Below, one piece after another: positions 35,401 through 47,213 of a stretch of 49,287 nt of DNA. The stretch is from NCBI GenBank assembly GCA_009602725.1, contig WELB01000170.1, positions 188,024-237,310 on the forward strand. Direction: 5' to 3'. The position numbers and the translations under genes were made by a program. Source of the stretch: Spirogloea muscicola (lineage: Eukaryota; Streptophyta; Zygnematophyceae; Spirogloeales; Spirogloeaceae). Every line of letters starts with the position of its first letter. The first letter of the stretch is position 1. The notes below the pieces were generated by a model. That model had not been told where the DNA came from, did no database searches, and saw only the letters and a program-made list of their open reading frames with translations.

Positions 35401-38400
35401 GCGGGGCAGTAGGGGAGCTCTCAGCACAGCTCCTGCTTCATCGAGTCGCCGACTGGGCAAGCCCAGCATCGCTGGCGCTGTGGTCGCCGCACGCCAGCCA
35501 CCTGCACCGCCATCTAGCGGCGGCGGGGACGTCCAGCGAGCCTGTTGCCGCGGTGGTGGGCACCCGGGCGCGCCTCGGGCGCCTCTTCGGCCCCTGCGAG
35601 GCGCTCCAGCGCGAGGGCCTCCCCGCCCTCCTCAGGCTGGCAGCGTCGCTACTGCCATCCGCCGCCTCGCCCAAGCTGCACGATGAGCTCCTGGCCTGCC
35701 TCGGTCTCCTCGCGACCATCTGCATAGACCCCGTGAGCTCTTACAAAGAGCATTCCGTCCAGAAGCATTGTGTGCCTGATGTAAATTTGAGCTTTAACTG
35801 CCTTTGTAACCAAGCAAGTCACTGTCTGCATGGCGTCATATGTGAAAACAGGGGTCCAAGTGTTGCGGTTGTGGTTCTAGAGATGATTGTCCAAGGAAGG
35901 AATTCTCAAGACCGTCCCATGAGGTTGGCAAGCTGTAGGTGGTCGCCGGAGATGCCTACTCAGAGGGAGCCGTGGCGCTCGTTCAACAGCTCCTCCAATT
36001 CGGCGCGACCTCCATCGCTGGCTTGCCTGCTCTGGAAGGTGCCGCAAGTTCAGCCATGTCTTGGGCTTGTGTCAGGTCTGAGCTTCGGGGTCTACTACCT
36101 GGCCAGGTCCGGGCAGTCTTGTCGGTACCTTCTCAGACCCATGGCTGCTAGGCTCCTGTACGTCTTTGAATGATTTATCAAGTCAATATCGAGTTGTCAA
36201 ACATCTTACCTCCCTCCACCAGATACTTAGACTAATAGTAAATCCGTTGGGCTCAAATCATCTTACGGATGGTAGTGGATTTATATATTTTTTCAATTGT
36301 TGTCAATGGGGCAGGGCAAGGGGAGGAGAAGCAACTGGTGAGGATGCTCCTTCCGGCCCTGGTCCTCCTCCTGCGCATCCTGCAGCACCTGGCCAAGGCC
36401 ACCCAGTCCCACTACCGCAACTCGAAGCTGCTCAATGCGCTTCTCAGCCTGCTGCATGCAATGGGGTAAGTGGTCTTAGACACTGTATGTGCAACTTAAG
36501 AGACCCCAGTCACAAGTGACTTGTCAGGGTTTGTGATGGTAAGGTGCTTAAGAGCATGTTAATTATGATTGAAAGTTGTTATGTATGTTGTGACTTTCAC
36601 CACACTTTGCGTGCTGTTTGCTGCAGGACCAGGTCGTCATTCCACGCCCGCACAAGAGCAGGGGACATGGGGGCCCTGCGGGTGTGCCTGGCTGCCGCGC
36701 TCGCCTGCTGGCCGATCCACGGGTGGTTGCCCGCCCTTCTGCCGCGCCTCCTCCCGCCCTCTGCCAGGCCGCTGGCTCCGGCGCACGCCTGTGCAGAGCT
36801 AGCGCTCCTCGTATGGCCCCTGGCTCAAGAAATCCTGCTTATATAGCTTAAGTGCGTCTTTATTCCATGCTTTCTGCAAGTATCGTGTGAGGTCAGCATT
36901 GAGGGTCACTCTTGTGATTAAGGTTGCACGTGCAACTTATGACCAACACATTATGCTAAGAATTTGGCGCTGTTTGACGTGAGAAGTGAAGCCTCTCTGT
37001 TCTTCCCCAGGGGGACTTCCTCCCAGGTGCGGACGGCGAAGAGGGCAGTGGCCAGGGGGGACTCCTGGCGGCCGCTTCGCTCCTCGGCCACTGGACAGCC
37101 AAGGACTTGGCAAGGCACACCTGCGAGCCGGACGCCGGCGCGCTCCTCCGGGCCCTGCTCTTCCACGCGCCCGTGCTGGCTGCACGCCTGCGGGTCTTGG
37201 ACCACACGGTAGGTGTCGTGTGTACAATGTCTGAGAATTGGAGCATGCAGTAAGGTCACCTGTTAATTGAGTGCTTATAAGTACTTATCTAAGCGAACAG
37301 GGTCCTGTTGCCCATGGAATGTAGTGAAGCAACAGTGCAAGGCTTTGACACAGTGCACTTGACTTGCTTGCTGTGGCAGAACATAGTGGCGTACCAGCAA
37401 GCAGTTGCGTTTGTCATCGGCCGGGCCACGGCGGCCAGCGTCGAGTTGGGTGCTACGCTGGTGACGGCCCTTGTCCCGCGGACCCCGGCAAAAGCTAGGG
37501 ACGGAGCTGCTGCAGAGAGCAGGGACTCTCTAAATGGCGAGCCCTCGTCCACTGCTCAAGCTGTCACCGAGGGAGAGCCCACGCCGACTCATACAAGCAT
37601 TCAGGTCCAAAACATCCTACATCCTATCATATGGTAATCTGGATCTCTCTGATCGGCCACTGGTCACGCACAGGTTTGCCTCGCACCTAAATACTAGGTC
37701 AAATCAAAAACATTGGGATTAAGGTTGAGTTTCCTGGTTGAGGGCCAGGGTCAGCACCAGGTCTTTAGAAAAGCTGCAGGTCAGATAATTATGGGACCTT
37801 CTTGATTGCAGTCTGTCCGTAGTCCTTCAATGATGCTCAATGTGCTGAGTGCATTTCCCCTTGCTTGCTTCCTTCGTGCAACATTTATTGTTGAAGTTCT
37901 TTGGCTGGCCTCGTGCATCCTAAGCCCCTTGTGCAAGGGCAGGTTTTCCCCTCTGTGGTGGTCAAGTTGCTGCAATCACCATTGAAGATTTGGACCCTAA
38001 CCCAAATTCGTTGAGATTTGATGCGACCCTTGGAACATTGGGAGTCCATACTCATGCACAACTTTCTGCATGAAATGCAGAAGCTGCATCTAGCCCGACT
38101 GCTGAACGTGCTGGCAGTGCAACCTGCTGCAAAGGTCTGGCAGGCCTGCTTTCCATGTGCTTCACCTCTTGGCAAAGTAGAGCTAGTTGCTAGTAAGAGC
38201 AGGCAACCTCTGTATCAAGAGTCGCTTTGTGTGACTCTAGAGACTATGCTTACTTGAGCACCAACTGCTTGCTGATATCATCTATGGTCGCACTCTTCAT
38301 TAGTCATCAGCAGTGGAGGAACTCTCAACAAGCGCATCTGCATTGTGGTACCATGCAGGAGGTCATGCTCCAGTGTGGTGATTTGGTTACGTGGTTGATA

Positions 38401-41400
38401 GCGGAGGTCGCCTTGCAGCCGTGGGCTTCGTCTGGCCAACAGCCGTTGCAGCAGGCCGCGGCTTCTTCTATGGATACGCTCCTGTGGCTGACCTGCGTGC
38501 AGGTCTTGCAACACCTGTCAGATGCATCAATAGCGCAGGATGTTCCCAGGTATATGACCTCCGCAAGCTAACTTTGGAGGTTGAGACTGCTGTCTATTTA
38601 TCGCCAAACTTTGTCTGTGATTCAGTATAAAGTTGAGCACTTCTAATGCTGGCAGGTCTTGTCTGGAGAGCTCACAATCAACACTGTGGACTAGATCATT
38701 GCTTGTTTAATTTGTTTAGTTGTGCTATCACTCAGTGTCCGTACTGTATCTACCTTGCCAGTAGGGAGATGGCTCCAGAGGATATGCTTGCTATGGGCAC
38801 AGCTCTGCTTCAAGCTTTGCAGGTGGTGTTTCCGCTAACTGTGCAATCTTCCTGGTTGTCCTACAATAAGCATGTAATTGACACAAAGGCTACAAGGCAG
38901 CAGGAGCAGATTAGCTGGTAAAATGCAGACCAGCATTGGCATAAGGACTTGGCCTCCATCTTAGCTGGTGGAAGTGAATTGGGTCTTGTTGTTTTGTAGC
39001 GCATGAGCGCTGGTGATGCGGTACAGCAAATTTTGGCGGCACTGCAGAGGCTTGCAAGCACGGAGGCAGGGCGAGCCTCCATTGTGCAGATTGTGAGGAC
39101 TGGGCCCGAGCAGTTTGGGGGCACGTTGGCCAGGCTCTGCAGGCTCGCTGTGCCGGCGTCGCTCCGGCCGGCTCTGCTCCTCTCGGTGGCTTTGTTGGGG
39201 CTGACCTTGTCGGATCTGGGTCACAGGTGATAAAGCTTGCCCGCTCGCATTCCTTGACAATTGATATTTCCAGGGCGGTCCAAAGTTGACATCAAGCGCT
39301 GAGTTGCTGAACACAGTAGGGGCACACTCATCAGCCTTCAATGACACTTGATGGTAATGCTGTTGAAAGTGAAGAGCTTTTGAGCTTCAGACTGGTCATT
39401 GAGAAATTAGCTCCAAGACTTTTTGAATCCTTTGACTGCTCAAGGACTGAGATCAGAGAATCTTCTGATCTGAAGTCTACCTGTCTTTGTAAGCAGTGAT
39501 CTGAGTCTCACGGCGCTACGTGCGCTGCTGGATTGGCCGAATGACAAACTGAAGCTGGAGCAGCACCCGCTACTTGATGCTCTCCGTGGCATGGAAGCCG
39601 AAGGCGGGGCCGGCTCTGCAGCTCCTGCAAGTGGCCCCCTGATTTTGCAGAGCACCGTTAGCACAAAGCAGCGGCAGGCTTGGCAGCAGGTTGTAGATGG
39701 CCTACCATACTGTCTTATACGTCTTTCTGGCTCTTATGAGACATGTTTAGGAGGAGGATTAGATTGCGCGTATTGACGTGGAAAGGCAGCGCTATACAAT
39801 CTTGTGGAGTGTCATCGATTGCCAAGAGCATGCACTGAATGTTGAGATCAGAGCTGGGTAAGCACAGCTGACATGTTCTGACGTGTTGCTAATTGTCCTT
39901 GGTGGCAGGCAAAGGAGTGGATGACCTTATCGACATTCTACAAGGAGCTGGCAAGCTCGTGGCCACGCTTGAGGTCAAGGACGAGGACCCAAAACCGGAA
40001 ACGAGCAAGGGCACGTTGGCGGCTAGGGCTGACAAGCGCATCAAGCTATGGCCGCCGGCGAGTGTGCGCGTGCCGCTGATGCCGGCTGGGGACCTGGTGG
40101 AGTGGGAGTGTGCCGCGCTGCCCATGGCCGCTTCAGAAGCTGAGCAGCACCAGGCTGACGCAGTCGGCCTCGGCAAGCGCAAGGAGGGGGGACGGTCACT
40201 GGAGCAGCAGCCGCTGCCGCTGCCGCGAGCCGGCTCTGGCGGGACTGCCGCCACTGCTGGCGGAGCCACAGCCTCCACGCCCTCGGCCTCAGCCACTGGA
40301 GCTCCGCATGCGGCCATGGTCAGCCCGCCAGAGTTCCGGCAGCGCAAGCCCAACACAAGGTTGGTGTTGCATGCATGTCGGGGCCTATGGAAGATCACCA
40401 TGACGGCTTGCTTGCTCCATAATTGTGCGTCTTCTGCCGCTCTCCTTGGCCTTACAGTTCACAGTGCATTGCGAGCCTTAAGGCCTCAGACTCCAGACCT
40501 GCTGTCGTTGTTGCGTATGCAGCGCACGTCGGCCGTCAGTGCACGTGGACCAGTTCATGGCGCGGGAGAAGGTGCATGGCCAGCTCCCCAGCACCACCGC
40601 GACCGCTGCTGACGTGAATCCGCACCCACAGCCGTCGCCACCCTCGCCCTCGTTTGCTGTTACGGCCGCCAACGTTGGCAGCGCGGCACCCGCCACCCGT
40701 GACAGTGGCGCCCAGATGAGCCATCGGGAGGCCCCTGCTGCGAATGCTGGGGCGCTGGATCACGGCGGCGGCAGCAGTGGCGGCGGTGGCGGCGGCACCC
40801 CTGCGGCGCTGGGCAGGCGGAACAGCGCTGTGCTGCAGCCGGCGCCGTCGCCGTCCGAGCTGCCGAGCCCGTGGCAGCAGCAGCAATCCCAGCCTGCGCC
40901 CCCTCTCCAGCTTCCGCTGCAGCAGCCGCCGGTGCAGCTGCTGCTACCGCCGCAGCACCACAGCGCGCGGCCGCCCCGCAGCACCATGCCGTCGCCTCCA
41001 GCGCCTTTTTCGCCGCCGCCCACGTCCATGGTCCAGCCCCCGTTCTCGGGCTCTCCAGGAGTTGCATACGGCCATCACTTGGCACCGCCATTCATGCCGT
41101 CTCCGTCGCATTCGTCGCCGTGGATACCTGGCCGACAGCCACCACCGCCAGGCCACGTTGTGATGGACGTTCAGCCGCAACCTCAAGCAATGGGCCCTGT
41201 GGAGCCGGAGCTTCGGCCGCGCCCGCCGGTTTCCCTGCCGCTGCCTGCAGCACCGAGCCTAGTGCTGTCAGCTCAGGACTCGGAGGCGGCGCTCGGCCAA
41301 CTCCTGGCGAATCCGGGCGCCATGCAGGTGCACAACGTTAACAAACCTGAGGCTCAGTTCTTTGAAGCCTATTGCTGCTTCTGAAGCCTATCGCATCTCT

Positions 41401-41924
41401 CACCTTTTACTGAGACCAGAGCCCCAATGCACTGCTATAGACCATGTCTTTGATGCAGCTTTGCCACCTAATTAGCTGTTAGTGTGCTCGGATTCTGAGT
41501 TGTGAGATGAGGGAGTCCTGAATGCAAAGCAACAATCTGGGGAGGAAAAGTAGTGATGTGACTTGGATGAGGAGAGCCTCTCATGCAAGCGCGGTATCCA
41601 TGTCTGGCAGAAATATATTTATTTTGATGGTGCTTTGCTAAATGGGTGAGATTGGCTCCTGCAGGAGTTGCTGCAGGACCAGGGGAAGCTGCAGCGGCTG
41701 CTTGAGCAGCACCCCAAGCTCATGAGCCTCCTACAGGTCATTGCTCCAGCCCCTAGCTGCTCCAGTGTCCATGTACACCTCCTTCACCAGCCCACACTTC
41801 TATTCGGTCTCTGAGATCCAGCCGTCTTGCCGGTATACTTTATGCATTGCATGGCTGCAAACTGGCTCAGTCTGGAGTTTTGCTGTTGTGACCGTTTCAG
41901 GCGAGGCTTAGCGAGTTGAGTTGA
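29452..41924 (+). CDS. VIR: Virilizer-like m6A methyltransferase complex subunit
   Basis: Scaffold of the nuclear mRNA m6A writer complex. It spans 12.5 kb with over 20 exons. The N-terminal exons 29452-29514, 29694-29782, 30856-30982 and 31343 to about 31840 join in phase. They give MDVLFYDTFRH, VDEVCFGAPVLVR, ETSPAGVLVEVFA, RFERLCEP and [19 protein letters not shown], the conserved virilizer N-terminal domain. Helical-repeat blocks follow at about 32005-32359, 32806-32890, 33232-33339, 33582-33700, 34286-34480, 34662-34751, 34895-34945, 35349-35731, 35940-36100, 36310-36465, 36650-36840, 37010-37208, 37378-37600, 38360-38550, 38765-38820, 39000-39230 and 39495-39690. The C-terminal exons are 39909-40359, 40523-41327, 41665-41736 and 41901-41924. 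They carry FRQRKPNTS, RPSVHVDQFMAREK, a Pro/Gln-rich stretch and LLEQHPKLMSLLQ before the stop, all plant-virilizer hallmarks. Several middle junctions are approximate. Confidence 0.93.
29547..29870. repeat. Telomere-like tracts in virilizer introns 1 and 2
   Basis: TTTAGGATTAGGGTTTAGG begins about 30 bases after the first exon's donor at 29515. ATTAGGGTTTAGGGGTTTGG begins about 40 bases after the second exon's donor at 29783. Both are in the gene's sense orientation, and the second is followed by degenerate GGGCTTAGGGGTGAGGGTTC. Confidence 0.8.
30180..30600. repeat. 8-bp minisatellite in virilizer intron 2
   Basis: About 50 units of an octamer near TTTGAGGC fill roughly 420 bases. Variant blocks are ordered: GAGGCTTT units at 30232-30308, GAGGTTTC units at about 30340-30385, then GAGGTTTT units and finally TTTGAGAA-type units at 30530-30570. 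All differences are concentrated at two positions of the unit, as expected from local expansion of sub-variants. Confidence 0.92.
32966..33000. repeat. Perfect 16-bp-stem hairpin in virilizer intron
   Basis: CTATCTTTATTGGAAG at 32966-32981 and CTTCCAATAAAGATAG at 32985-33000 are exact reverse complements separated by only CCT. The hairpin lies in an intron between coding blocks ending at about 32890 and starting at 33232. It is not followed by a U-run, and terminators of that type do not apply to this gene. Confidence 0.9.
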
Positions 41925-42729
41925 CGGGGACCCATGTTCAGCTGTTTTTGGAGTAGAAAGTAGCAGCTCCCCGTGACTAACCGTACAGTTCCTTCCACCT
42001 TAAAGTTGTACCTTACAGCCCATTACTTGATATTGTCTCTGTAGCATTAGGATAAAGGAGCAACATGCATGTACTTATTGTGCAAGGTACTTATTGTGCA
42101 AGGTCTCGTTTTAGCTTCTGACGATCGGCTGAGTCCGTGATCCTGCACCCCGAGCTCCAATGTGAAGAGTTAAGTGCCTTGAAGTTGTATTAGGATTGCT
42201 TGACCGCCAGTGGCAGACGAGGTAGAGTATCCATTGTTTGAATTGTTTCTCTTACACTGGAGTATGCTCAGCTGCTGCTTTAGGCTAGCCCAATACTATT
42301 CAGATCACAGTTTCAAGCGCAGCTGGCACACTGCAATGGTGATGAGCAAGCATACGGTTGATCAAGCACAAGGCCAGAGTGAGCAAAGATTGATCAAGTG
42401 CAAGGTCCTGAGGGCTCTGCTCGCTTAATTTTTGTAAGGTCATGCAAGTCTTGGCAGAAGCTTACTGCTTGCTTCCGCATCACCACCCAGTCAACATTGA
42501 GATGACAAGACGTGCGTAAGCAGAAGACCATCAAAAGGTCAGATTGTCCACTCACTAAACGACATCGTGAGGGTGTTTGAGCTGATCGCGAAAGTAATCG
42601 ACTTGCTAAGCAGTCAGTCAGCTGGACTTTGTACACTGAGAATACGGACAACCAGAATATTCGATCATGGTGACCCAGGAGAGGTTCCGTCAGGTACCTC
42701 GGGCAGCAGCTGAGGAGCGGCGTGATCGT
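41925..42729. other. Convergent intergenic region, virilizer / Lnt-like gene
   Basis: About 800 bases between two 3' ends with no recognisable coding segment. GTACTTATTGTGCAAG is present twice in perfect tandem at 42071-42102. A looser echo (GATCAAGCACAAGGCCAG and GATCAAGTGCAAGGTC) follows at about 42359-42408. Confidence 0.5.
42071..42102. repeat. 16-bp perfect tandem duplication
   Basis: Two adjacent identical copies of GTACTTATTGTGCAAG (42071-42086, 42087-42102) in the 3' flank of virilizer. Confidence 0.9.
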
Positions 42730-45700
42730 TCAGAGGGGCAGAAAGGCAAGGAGAAGTAGGAGCAGCGCAGCGGCGGTGAGCACGTAGCCCAAGAGGAAGC
42801 CGGCGACCGAGTAGAACGTGCGGACGTGCCGCGTGAGGGGCATCTGCGCGGTGACGAGTCCAGAATCCAGCTCCTCTCTGCAACAGGCTTTGTGTATGAC
42901 CTTCTTTTAATGGACATACAGGATTAAGCGGGAACTGCGTCCCATGCTAGAGGCATTTTACATGCATCACTGCAGTCATTTAAATAACACTTGGTTAGTG
43001 GGCTCACCTCCAAAGGAGAGTGCGGTATAGCGGCGTGATGATGGCCGAGACGCCTGTGGAGGAGCAGCGGAGGAGTGTGAAGCCATTCTCGGCTGCGCGC
43101 ACAGCGTCGTTGCGCGCCTCCATTGTACCAATGGGGCCCCACGTCCAGCTCGGCTGCAGCATGATGTCCACCCTGAAGGAGGCAGAAGGGCAGAGTCAGC
43201 CTCCATGCAGCTTGAGCGTCCAGTGTTGATGTCCAGGGCTTGACTGAAAGCCTGCATCTTATGGAGCTGCAGCACACAACGGCAGACTGAGCTTGACATC
43301 TACACACGCTTTGTGGTCGAGCTTATCAAGGACCAAAGCCAGATGGAGCAAAAGAGCCTCAATAGCTGAGGACATAAGCATGGCACACAGCTAAGAGCAA
43401 GCTCTTCAAACAAGGCCCCACCGCTTCCGTCCAGCCTGCCAGATGAAGCCCGGGAACTCCATGTCGAAGCAGATGGTTGCGCCCAGGCGGCCGAACGGGC
43501 TGTCCAGCACCTGCATCACTCTGGGCCCTCGGACAGTCCCGCGGTCCACCCAAGGCACGAGGTGCGACTTGTTGTATTGGAGACCCACTGAGCCATCAGG
43601 CTGCACAATGGCTACTGCGTTGGCCATGGTGGCCCTCTCAAGCCCTTCTCCACTTAGAAGCTGACAAGAGAAGGAAGCCAGATTGCATATCCATCATGCT
43701 TATCTTGACCATAATCAGCTATTTAAGCAGTCTATCATGAAAGGTGCCAATTAGCAACTCCCTGGCTACTTACATGCTATCCCTTACATCACTACCTAGA
43801 ATCTGTTTTGCGTAACATCAGGTCTTTGTCGGGATGGGTTGGACAATAAACATCATTGTTCTTCTTAAAAACTGACCAAGAATCATGCAAGCATGCATGA
43901 CTTTACATGTACCTTTGTGTAAGCGACCCCAATATATGGACCCTCTTTGCCAGTGCCAGTCAAGTCACGCCGTGCAGCCGTGCCTCGCCTCGCAATGGCA
44001 GCGACATCCTCGAGCAGCTGAGACTCGTCTGAATCGCCGTCCACAAGCAACGCGGCTTCTGACCACAAGATGATGCTGTCGCCGGCATCGACTCTTGACT
44101 GCGTCCGAAGCAGCACCTCCGTCTTGGAGGCATTCCTGTACATGTTGCTGATGATGCAGCTCACACCAATCGCTGGAGCAATAGTCTCGGGCAGGCCTCC
44201 CTGGTAGAAGCTGCCAAGATATGCAGCATGCCGATTAGTGAAGACAAGTCAGAATCCCCATCTTCTAGTGATTCTAGGATGCCGTCCATCACCTTAGGAC
44301 TTGCCAAACCATCAAGCTCATCAAGCACACAGCGCCACTTTGGTCATTGCACCTGGTGTCAAAAATGGTGGACTGTAAGCCGCTGTAGACGAGGCACAGG
44401 AGGATGAGCAGAGGGCAAAGGAGCGTGTGGCTGCTCAACAGGGCAGTGCCACTCCTGTCGCTCCAGGCTTCTGGCATTGCGATAATGGTTGAGTGCTTGT
44501 CGGGAGTTTCAGAATGGGAATGAACACCTGCCATTTGGGGGACAGATATAAGTCATGGTCAGAAAGGCCGACTTCCACTCAGCTAGAAGGCTCCTTTGGT
44601 TCACCACTTCGCTTGAAGTGGTGAATCTATGTGATAGAGCAGCCAGTGCCTAGCCAGAACAGAACGACAGCTGCAGCTGCGAATGTCACACTTCAGCAGC
44701 TGGATGTCTTCAAACAGGACGTCAGTAACACGATCATTGAGAAGAAGCATCTCTCGCTCAATAGCATGTTATTCCTAATCAGGATTGAGGGGTAGATCGT
44801 GGGCAGTATATGCAGGGCTGTATGTTTATGCCTTGAGTTGGCAAGTGCAGGGGCAGCGCGTAGTGGGCCACAGCTCCTGCGTAAGCCATGAGAAACACAA
44901 TGCCCTCGCAGCCAAAGAGGCCAGCAGCCTGGATGATTGGCGTCACCTCGACCTGGCTATATGCCGGGTTGCCGGTCGCACCAATTGGCGACAGCACGCC
45001 AACAAGAAACCAGATTGCAGAGTACATGATTGGGAACACCAAAGGGTGCAGGAAGCCCGCCAGCCTGCAAGCAACACACAGACACAAAGAGATTTTGAAG
45101 GAGGAAGTAGAATCTGAGTACTCCTGGGTCAGCGTCGCGGTTGTTTGGGCTTGAATGTCGTGCTTATATGTTGCTGTTATAACCATGTGACTGCATCTTC
45201 CTGAAGCTCTGACGGTTACTGGATGACTTGGCAAGCCAATTCCCTGCTTCGAATGGAGCGTGTCAAGCAATGGAGACAATGGCCTTGGCACGACCTATAA
45301 GTGTTGCTGAAAACAGCGTCTGCGACGTAGGCCAACACGAGGATGCTCCAGAGAAGGAGGGCAACAAGGAAGACGGATGCCACTCCCGACACCGTGAAGC
45401 TCGGGTCGTTGAACATGCCCGCGTACGCGACAGTATAGGCTGCCGCCTGGGTCAGGACGACTGCTGCAATGCACGCTGCCTGCCTTAGTCGCGATTTTTG
45501 GCAGATATCCACCTGCAGCAAGTGGCATGCAATCAATCGAATGTCAGTGACACCGAGTAAATCCTCCCAAACTAGTCTACTCATTAGATGTGTGTGGTCT
45601 GATTTGGCTGGTGCAAGTTGATGTGATAGTTGCAGCAAGTCTCAATTAGAGCACTTTGGCTCTCCACACATCACAACTCAAGTGGCAGCAGCAACTATGC

Positions 45701-46347
45701 AGCAGGTAAAGATCCCACGAGCACGAGAGAAGGCCTGTCAAGGACGAATTCTGGTGACTCCGAGTGCCAGGCCTCAAAGCTGAGCCGCTTTACTCTAAGA
45801 AGCTCTGCTTTCTCTTGAGCAATTCTTGTCATACACGTGACCTGGCGGACTCCTCTCAGTACGTATCACAGTATCAGCTCGTCACTTGATAGAGTGCCTA
45901 ATTTCTATGCATGCACTACTAGCACAGACGCCGTGAGACGGCAGGCCCACTTTTGCGAAGCATCGCAACAGTTAATCGAGCACAAAGCTGACAAAGGCAT
46001 CGTGCACGGCTCTGAAAATCTGTGCTGCAGCAGTCACCATTAGTACGAGAGTTGAAGCTTGTTCTTATGGTTATTGGTTGATGATTATGGTTAGGGTATG
46101 GGGTTTAAGGTCTGAGCGAGCAACCAGGTTTCCCTAAACCCTAAACCAGGTTTCTGGGCTTTGGAAGGTGGGCGGTGCGGACCCAGTGGAAGAAGCGGAG
46201 CAGCAGCAGCGGCTGCACCCAGGCCAGCACGGCGACGGGCTGCAGGCCCGAGAAGCTGCCGCACAGCGCCGCCGCCGCCAGCTGCAGCGGCGCTCGCCCG
46301 CCACCGCCGCCGCCGCTGCCGCCGCCGCCTTTGGGCTGCAAGGCCAT
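42730..46347 (-). CDS. Apolipoprotein N-acyltransferase-like membrane nitrilase
   Basis: A membrane protein with a carbon-nitrogen hydrolase (nitrilase-fold) domain, built like bacterial Lnt, which N-acylates lipoproteins. The substrate in an alga is unknown. Coding blocks (minus): 46347 to about 46140, about 45510-45285, about 45060-44840, about 44525-44345, about 44205-43913, 43660-43422, 43172-43008 and 42877-42730. The last three join in phase. N-terminal helices include LQPVAVLAWVQPLLLLRFF, AACIAAVVLTQAAAYTVAYA, VASVFLVALLLWSILVLAYV and PIMYSAIWFLVGVLSPIG. The catalytic triad regions look intact: Glu in ILWSEAALL, Lys in LQYNKSHLVPWVD, Cys in ATICFDMEFPGF. IMLQPSWTWGPIG and the final helix GFLLGYVLTAAALLLLLLAF complete the Lnt layout. 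The exact start and several middle junctions are unresolved. A neutral alternative is a generic CN-hydrolase family membrane protein. Confidence 0.87.
44600..44625. repeat. Perfect 11-bp-stem hairpin
   Basis: TTCACCACTTC at 44600-44610 and GAAGTGGTGAA at 44615-44625 are exact reverse complements around GCTT. The hairpin lies in an intron of the Lnt-like gene, on either strand. Confidence 0.85.
46083..46151. repeat. Telomere-like tracts in Lnt-like gene intron 1
   Basis: TCCCTAAACCCTAAACCAGG at about 46130 reads, on the gene's sense strand, as TTTAGGGTTTAGGG right at the end of the first coding block. A second, degenerate tract, GGTTAGGGTATGGGGTTTAA, lies at 46090 in the opposite orientation. 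Confidence 0.8.
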
Positions 46348-47213
46348 GGTACTGGGATTGTCTGGTCCAGACTACCGCCAAACGACGGCAAGCGAAGCCG
46401 CAGCTCGCCGTCTCACGGCGTGGCAGCCGACGAGGCCCTTTGTGGGCCCCATGCGAGAGCGCGGAGGTCGTGTCGTGGGCCTCCTTCGTGCTGCTCCTCC
46501 ACTTGCCGCAAAGCCGCAGTGGGTTGGCGCAACCCTCGACGTCCGGTGCGGCGCCGAGGGCCAGTAGCTTGTTCTGTGTGCGCTTCTTCTGGCTGTTGTG
46601 CTGACTGCCGCAAGAGATGAGGCGCAACTTGCGACAATCACTACCAGCCGCCAAGTGGGTGGCAGCTCCTTCCTCTGCCGTGCATCGAGGGCGACTGCTG
46701 CTCAAGCGACACCCAAAGGGCAGTTGCATGTCTGTTGCATGTTCGGTGACTTGTATGACATGCTTGAATCTGACAGTGTCGGGTTTGGGACAAATACTTT
46801 CGGGTAAACGATTCAATACAGAAGGACATTGGCGGTGACTTGGTCCACTTATCAACCTCATCAGCTCTATGCAACTTGAGAGGCTCTGCAGCTTGTGAAC
46901 GTATTGTCCCTCTGCTGTACTGGCCGTGGAGAGAGTGGAGAATGTAACTACAATCTAGGTAGCTGTAACAGCAGGCCAGGAATGAGCGAAGAGGAGAGGC
47001 GGTAGGAGCAGTCGTCTGTCCCTGTGCCCACTTTGTGACCGGGTTGCTGACGACAAGCAGACCTCTCGGCACAGAGAAGTTTGAACACCACTTTCATGAA
47101 AAGGGAAGGTCATTCGCAAGTGTGAGCTAGCTTTGCACCCACATCCCCTGCCGATTAAGTTCTAGTGTAACCTCTTATGAGCACTCAGACCTAGACTGAG
47201 GCAGAGAATCACT
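46348..47213. other. Region between Lnt-like and OTC genes
   Basis: It holds the 5' flank of the Lnt-like gene and the 3' flank of ornithine carbamoyltransferase. The part at 46370-46640 is GC-rich and open in more than one frame. It might hold an upstream exon or 5' UTR of the Lnt-like gene, but no conserved segment supports that. Right of 46700 I see nothing. Confidence 0.45.

Noticed and set aside
39889-40401. 170-codon minus-strand ORF over a virilizer exon
   Set aside because: It is a shadow of the GC-rich virilizer coding frame, which carries the conserved motifs.
46091-46861. 256-codon minus-strand ORF as a separate gene
   Set aside because: It overlaps the first coding block of the Lnt-like gene in another frame, is Arg/Ala-rich from GC-rich sequence and shows no family motif.
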